From: CAIYZT01 sp031385445
GTDB lineage: Bacteria > Pseudomonadota > Alphaproteobacteria > Rhodobacterales > Rhodobacteraceae
Reading direction: 5' to 3'
Assembly (NCBI GenBank): GCA_031385445.1
Contig: JANNBM010000020.1
Span: 19,800-83,799, forward strand
DNA length: 64,000 nt
Shown: piece after piece, positions 59,758-64,000 of the stretch
Numbering within the stretch: the stretch's first letter is position 1
Layout: every line of letters starts with the position of its first letter
Translations under genes and position numbers: made by a program
Notes under the pieces: model-generated
Told to the model about the DNA's origin: nothing
The model's database searches: none
The model's input: the letters and a program-made list of their open reading frames with translations, nothing else

Positions 59758-60235
59758 CGCTGCGCCCCGCCGCCACAAGGTTCGTGATCCAGAAGGCGAT
59801 GAACAGACCGAAGGTCAGCGCGCCGACAAGGGAAAGCTGCGGACCGGTGCCAATCATCGCCGCCACGAGCCCGCTTAAAAGCACCAGCGGCGTGATGGTG
59901 ACGAGGGCCCAGAACAGGGCCACGCGCGCGCCGTACCAATCGCCCTGCCCGCCCAAAACCCGGGCCACAAGGCCGCCGAGGGCCGCGAGCAGATACCACA
60001 GCGGGATCGTCGCCAAAAGCGCCAGCGCCCGCGCGAGAAGCTGCGGTGCGATCGGGATTTCAGGGTTCAAAGTGGTCGTACGGGCGGCCTGCGGCCACTG
60101 CGCGACAAAGCAGATCAGCAGGAAAACCACAAGAAAGGTGAACACGAACGGCTCAGAGCGCCCCCGCGCCAGATGGCGGCGCAAAACGGCGCGGGGCCGG
60201 CGCCAACTTTCGACGATGTCGCTGACAACGGACAA
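59747..60235 (-). CDS. Yip1-like integral membrane protein (second of two)
   Basis: A 162-residue membrane protein: a basic N-terminus (SDIVESWRRPRAVLRRHLARG), then helices near residues ~28-45, 65-85, 97-122 and 128-150. Matches Yip1-domain proteins of Rhodobacteraceae in layout (EPFVFTFLVVFLLICFVAQWPQ; core FVAQWPQAAR). TTG 60235 is preceded by AGGGG at 8 nt; no ATG fits. It sits 10 nt after sufD. Confidence 0.75.
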   Translation of the reverse strand: MSVVSDIVESWRRPRAVLRRHLARGRSEPFVFTFLVVFLLICFVAQWPQAARTTTLNPEIPIAPQLLARALALLATIPLWYLLAALGGLVARVLGGQGDWYGARVALFWALVTITPLVLLSGLVAAMIGTGPQLSLVGALTFGLFIAFWITNLVAAGRSDGA

Positions 60236-60245
60236 GAAAAGACCC

Positions 60246-61532
60246 CTATTTCGTGTGCCGCGCCAGCCAGTTGCGCAGGCGGGAGCGGACATCTTCGGCG
60301 ATGGTTTCGTCGTCTATCTCGTCAATGGCTTCGGCCAGAAAGGCCTGAACCATCAGGCTTTGCGCCTCTTGCAGCGGCACCCCGCGCGAGCGCAGATAGT
60401 AAAGCGCTGTCTCGTCAATCGAACCGGAGGTAGATCCGTGGCTGCATTTCACGTCATCGGCGTAAATTTCCAGCTCTGGCTTCGCCAGAAACTGACTGTC
60501 ATCATCCAGCAAAAGCGCTTGACTGATCTGATAACCGTCGGTCTTTTGCGCCGTGTTTTTGACCAAAATCTTGCCCTGAAACACCCCGACAGCACCGTTT
60601 TTCAGAACCTTTTTAAACACTTGCCGGCTTTCGCAGCGCTCTGCCCGATGGGTGATAAAGATGGTGTCATCGTGGTGAAAATCCCCGTCCCCCATCGACG
60701 CGCCGGCAATATGGGCCGAAGCGTCCGCACCGGCCAGATCGATCACGGCATCATTGCGGGTCATCCGGCCATTGGCGGTCACGGTAAAGCTTTTGAAATG
60801 GGCATGTGCGGCAAGGCGGGCGAAAATATGGGTGCAGGCGCGGCGGGCGTGGTCGCGGCCCTGCGTGCGGATGTGATGAAAGCGGGCGCTGTCGGCCAGA
60901 TCAACTTCGGTCACGTTGTTGAAACGGGCGGCGGCCGGACCAGATTCCAGCAGGGTCATTTCGGCGCCGGGCTCTATCTTAATGCAATGGTGCAAGATCG
61001 CATCGGAAACCTCTGATTTATGGTTATAAATCAGGTGAACGGGCTTTGCGGCCTTACCCGTCACATGGATCATCACGCCGCTTGCGGCAAACGCGGTGTT
61101 CAGGGCCGCAAGCGGGCGCTCAACCGGGGACTGGCCATGCGCTTCAAGCGTGCCATAAAAATCACGCGCCCAATGGATATCGGTCCGCGCAATATCTTGT
61201 AAAAACTCAATTTTAAGGCCGTGCATCGTCAAAGTGTCCGAAGCTTCAACATCAAAAACCCCGTCGGTAAAGACGATCTTAAGCCGGTCAATCCCTTCAA
61301 AGGCGGCGGGTTCATCACCTGAATCGAAAAGCGCAGCCGGGACCGGAAGGGTGCTTGTCAGCGTCGCAGGGTCGGTATAGCGCCAGTATTCATCGCGTTT
61401 TGTGGGCAATCCCATGGCGTTAAGCCGCACGAGCGCCCGCCCCCGCGCTGGTGCAAGGCAGCCCGTCTGGTCCAAACTCAGATCGGCCAATCGCTCCGCC
61501 AAAGCCTGTTCTTTTGCCAGCGCCTTGCCCAT
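60246..61532 (-). CDS. sufD: Fe-S cluster assembly protein SufD
   Basis: A 428-residue SufD, partner of SufB in the SufBC2D scaffold. The C-terminal beta-helix has the family blocks KCSHGSTSGSIDETALYYLRSRG (core HGSTSGSIDE) and AQSLMVQAFLAE. The start ATG 61532 overlaps the sufC stop by one base. Confidence 0.95.
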   Translation of the reverse strand: MGKALAKEQALAERLADLSLDQTGCLAPARGRALVRLNAMGLPTKRDEYWRYTDPATLTSTLPVPAALFDSGDEPAAFEGIDRLKIVFTDGVFDVEASDTLTMHGLKIEFLQDIARTDIHWARDFYGTLEAHGQSPVERPLAALNTAFAASGVMIHVTGKAAKPVHLIYNHKSEVSDAILHHCIKIEPGAEMTLLESGPAAARFNNVTEVDLADSARFHHIRTQGRDHARRACTHIFARLAAHAHFKSFTVTANGRMTRNDAVIDLAGADASAHIAGASMGDGDFHHDDTIFITHRAERCESRQVFKKVLKNGAVGVFQGKILVKNTAQKTDGYQISQALLLDDDSQFLAKPELEIYADDVKCSHGSTSGSIDETALYYLRSRGVPLQEAQSLMVQAFLAEAIDEIDDETIAEDVRSRLRNWLARHTK

Positions 61533-62302
61533 CACGTCGCCTCGGCCAGCTGTTCTTCGGCCAGAAGATCGGCGTAACCGTTATGCTCCACCTCAAGCGC
61601 AAGCTCGGGCCCGCCGGTTTTGATGATGCGCCCAGCCGACATGATATGCACGACATCCGGTTTGATATGGTCCAAAAGCCGCTGATAATGCGTGATCACC
61701 AAAAAGGAGCGCCCCGCCCCGCGCAGTGCGTTCACGCCCTCGGCCACCAGCTTCATCGCATCCACGTCCAGCCCGGAATCGGTTTCATCAAGGATGCACA
61801 TTTTCGGCTCTAACATGGCCATCTGCAGGATTTCATTGCGTTTTTTCTCACCGCCAGAAAAGCCGACATTGACCGGGCGCTTCAACATTTCCGCATCGAT
61901 CTTCAGCGTCCTGGCCTTCTCGCGCACAACTTTCAGAAATTCGGCGGCCGACATTTCCTCTTGGCCCCGCGTTTTGCGCTGCGCGTTCACCGCGGTGCGC
62001 AAGAAGGTCATGTTGCCCACACCGGGAATTTCAACCGGGTATTGAAAGGCCAGAAAAAGCCCGGCCGCCGCGCGGTTTTCGGGCTCCATTTCCAGCAAAT
62101 CAGCCCCGTCGAGCGTGGCCGAACCACCCGTCACGGTATATCCGTCGCGGCCCGACAGAACGTAGGACAGCGTCGATTTTCCCGACCCGTTCGGCCCCAT
62201 GATCGCATGCACCTGCCCCGCGCCGATCTTCAGATCGACACCGCGCAGGATCACCTTGTCTTCTTCTTCAAGTTTGACGTGCAGGTTATTGATTTCAAGC
62301 AT
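61532..62302 (-). CDS. sufC: Fe-S cluster assembly ATPase SufC
   Basis: A 256-residue ABC-type ATPase of the SUF scaffold. Walker A GPNGSGKST, Q-loop region LFLAFQYPVEIPG, signature FSGGEKKRNE, Walker B CILDETDSGLD and the H-loop LVITHYQRLL are all present. No membrane part. ATG 62302 is 23 nt after sufB. Confidence 0.97.
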   Translation of the reverse strand: MLEINNLHVKLEEEDKVILRGVDLKIGAGQVHAIMGPNGSGKSTLSYVLSGRDGYTVTGGSATLDGADLLEMEPENRAAAGLFLAFQYPVEIPGVGNMTFLRTAVNAQRKTRGQEEMSAAEFLKVVREKARTLKIDAEMLKRPVNVGFSGGEKKRNEILQMAMLEPKMCILDETDSGLDVDAMKLVAEGVNALRGAGRSFLVITHYQRLLDHIKPDVVHIMSAGRIIKTGGPELALEVEHNGYADLLAEEQLAEAT

Positions 62303-62325
62303 TATTTGTTCCTTACTCGGCGAGA

Positions 62326-63834
<1,509 letters not shown>

Positions 63835-63849
63835 CTCGTCTTTCCTTCT

Positions 63850-64000
63850 TCACGTCATCCGCGCGCGGATGCGCTTGTATTCCCGGCCCCAGCTTTCGGC
63901 AAAGCGCAGGACGTCTTCTTTGTGCGTCGTGGGCCCGATCGAGATTCGGATGGCTTGCGCCGCCTGCTCCTCGCCAAATCCCATCGCTTTGAGCACCCGG
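63850..64000 (-). CDS. Cysteine desulfurase, C-terminal end (cut by window edge)
   Basis: The last ~50 residues of a protein ending leftward at 63850: VLKAMGFGEEQAAQAIRISIGP and DVLRFAESWGREYKRIRARM (cores AIRISIGPTT and VLRFAESW). This is the end typical of IscS/NifS-type class V aminotransferases, which precede sufB in many Rhodobacterales. The catalytic part lies outside the window. Confidence 0.82.
   Translation of the reverse strand, partial: RVLKAMGFGEEQAAQAIRISIGPTTHKEDVLRFAESWGREYKRIRARMT

Overview
The window is chromosomal core sequence from an alphaproteobacterium of the Rhodobacterales (Roseobacter/Rhodobacter group). The evidence is GC-rich DNA with many 1-4 nt stop/start overlaps, the gene orders dusB(nifR3)-ntrB-ntrC-ntrY-ntrX-hfq-hflX, rpmF-plsX-fabH-ihfA-merR and scpA-scpB, a fused ispDF, a double-length dCTP deaminase, a CcmE-type cytochrome c maturation gene, and proteins such as a 3TM-type holin typical of this order. 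I saw no insertion sequence, prophage block, rRNA or CRISPR array.

Layout. 1-5.3 kb: transketolase start, a ZapA pair, then a leftward purL-GNAT-GNAT/BolA-GrxD cluster in which BolA is in frame with an acetyltransferase. 5.5-8.6 kb: MAPEG protein, a DGPF(YCII)-ECF42 sigma factor module, a LysR regulator. 8.7-19 kb: murI, DUF1684, argC, ccmE, holin-like gene, argS, SPOR protein, nagZ, scpAB, dcd, tRNA-Pro. 19-26 kb: merR, ihfA, fabH, plsX, rpmF, DUF177, a BamE-like lipoprotein, and a tightly overlapping ispDF-pgpA-cinA operon. 26.3-36 kb: the nitrogen-regulation block, preceded by a 17-bp site matching the NtrC consensus and followed by hfq and an hflX whose only full-length start appears to be AUA. 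36-49 kb: penicillin acylase, hydroxyacid dehydrogenase, SYLF lipoprotein, hemB, a membrane protein, mfd, an MFS pump, a FrnE-type DsbA protein and an orphan peptide-binding protein. 49.2-49.4 kb: a likely unannotated small RNA. 49.4-54.6 kb: 3-hydroxybutyrate dehydrogenase, DUF502, pseudouridine catabolism pair psuG-psuK, TetR, homocysteine methyltransferase. 54.6-56.6 kb: rpsB-tsf. 56.8-64 kb: LuxR-type solo regulator, tRNA-Arg and a leftward SUF iron-sulfur operon (cysteine desulfurase - sufB - sufC - sufD - two Yip1-like membrane proteins - sufS).

How the genes fit together. Several modules handle iron-sulfur and redox metabolism (SUF operon, GrxD/BolA, hemB, ccmE). Nitrogen control is concentrated in two sensor/regulator pairs. 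Both response regulators lack the GAFTGA loop needed to act on sigma-54, so this block probably works with the housekeeping polymerase. No single large novel system stands out. The most unusual items are the AUA start of hflX, the promoter-two-hairpin-terminator small RNA at 49.3 kb, the GNAT-BolA fusion and the stand-alone GTA-type holin.
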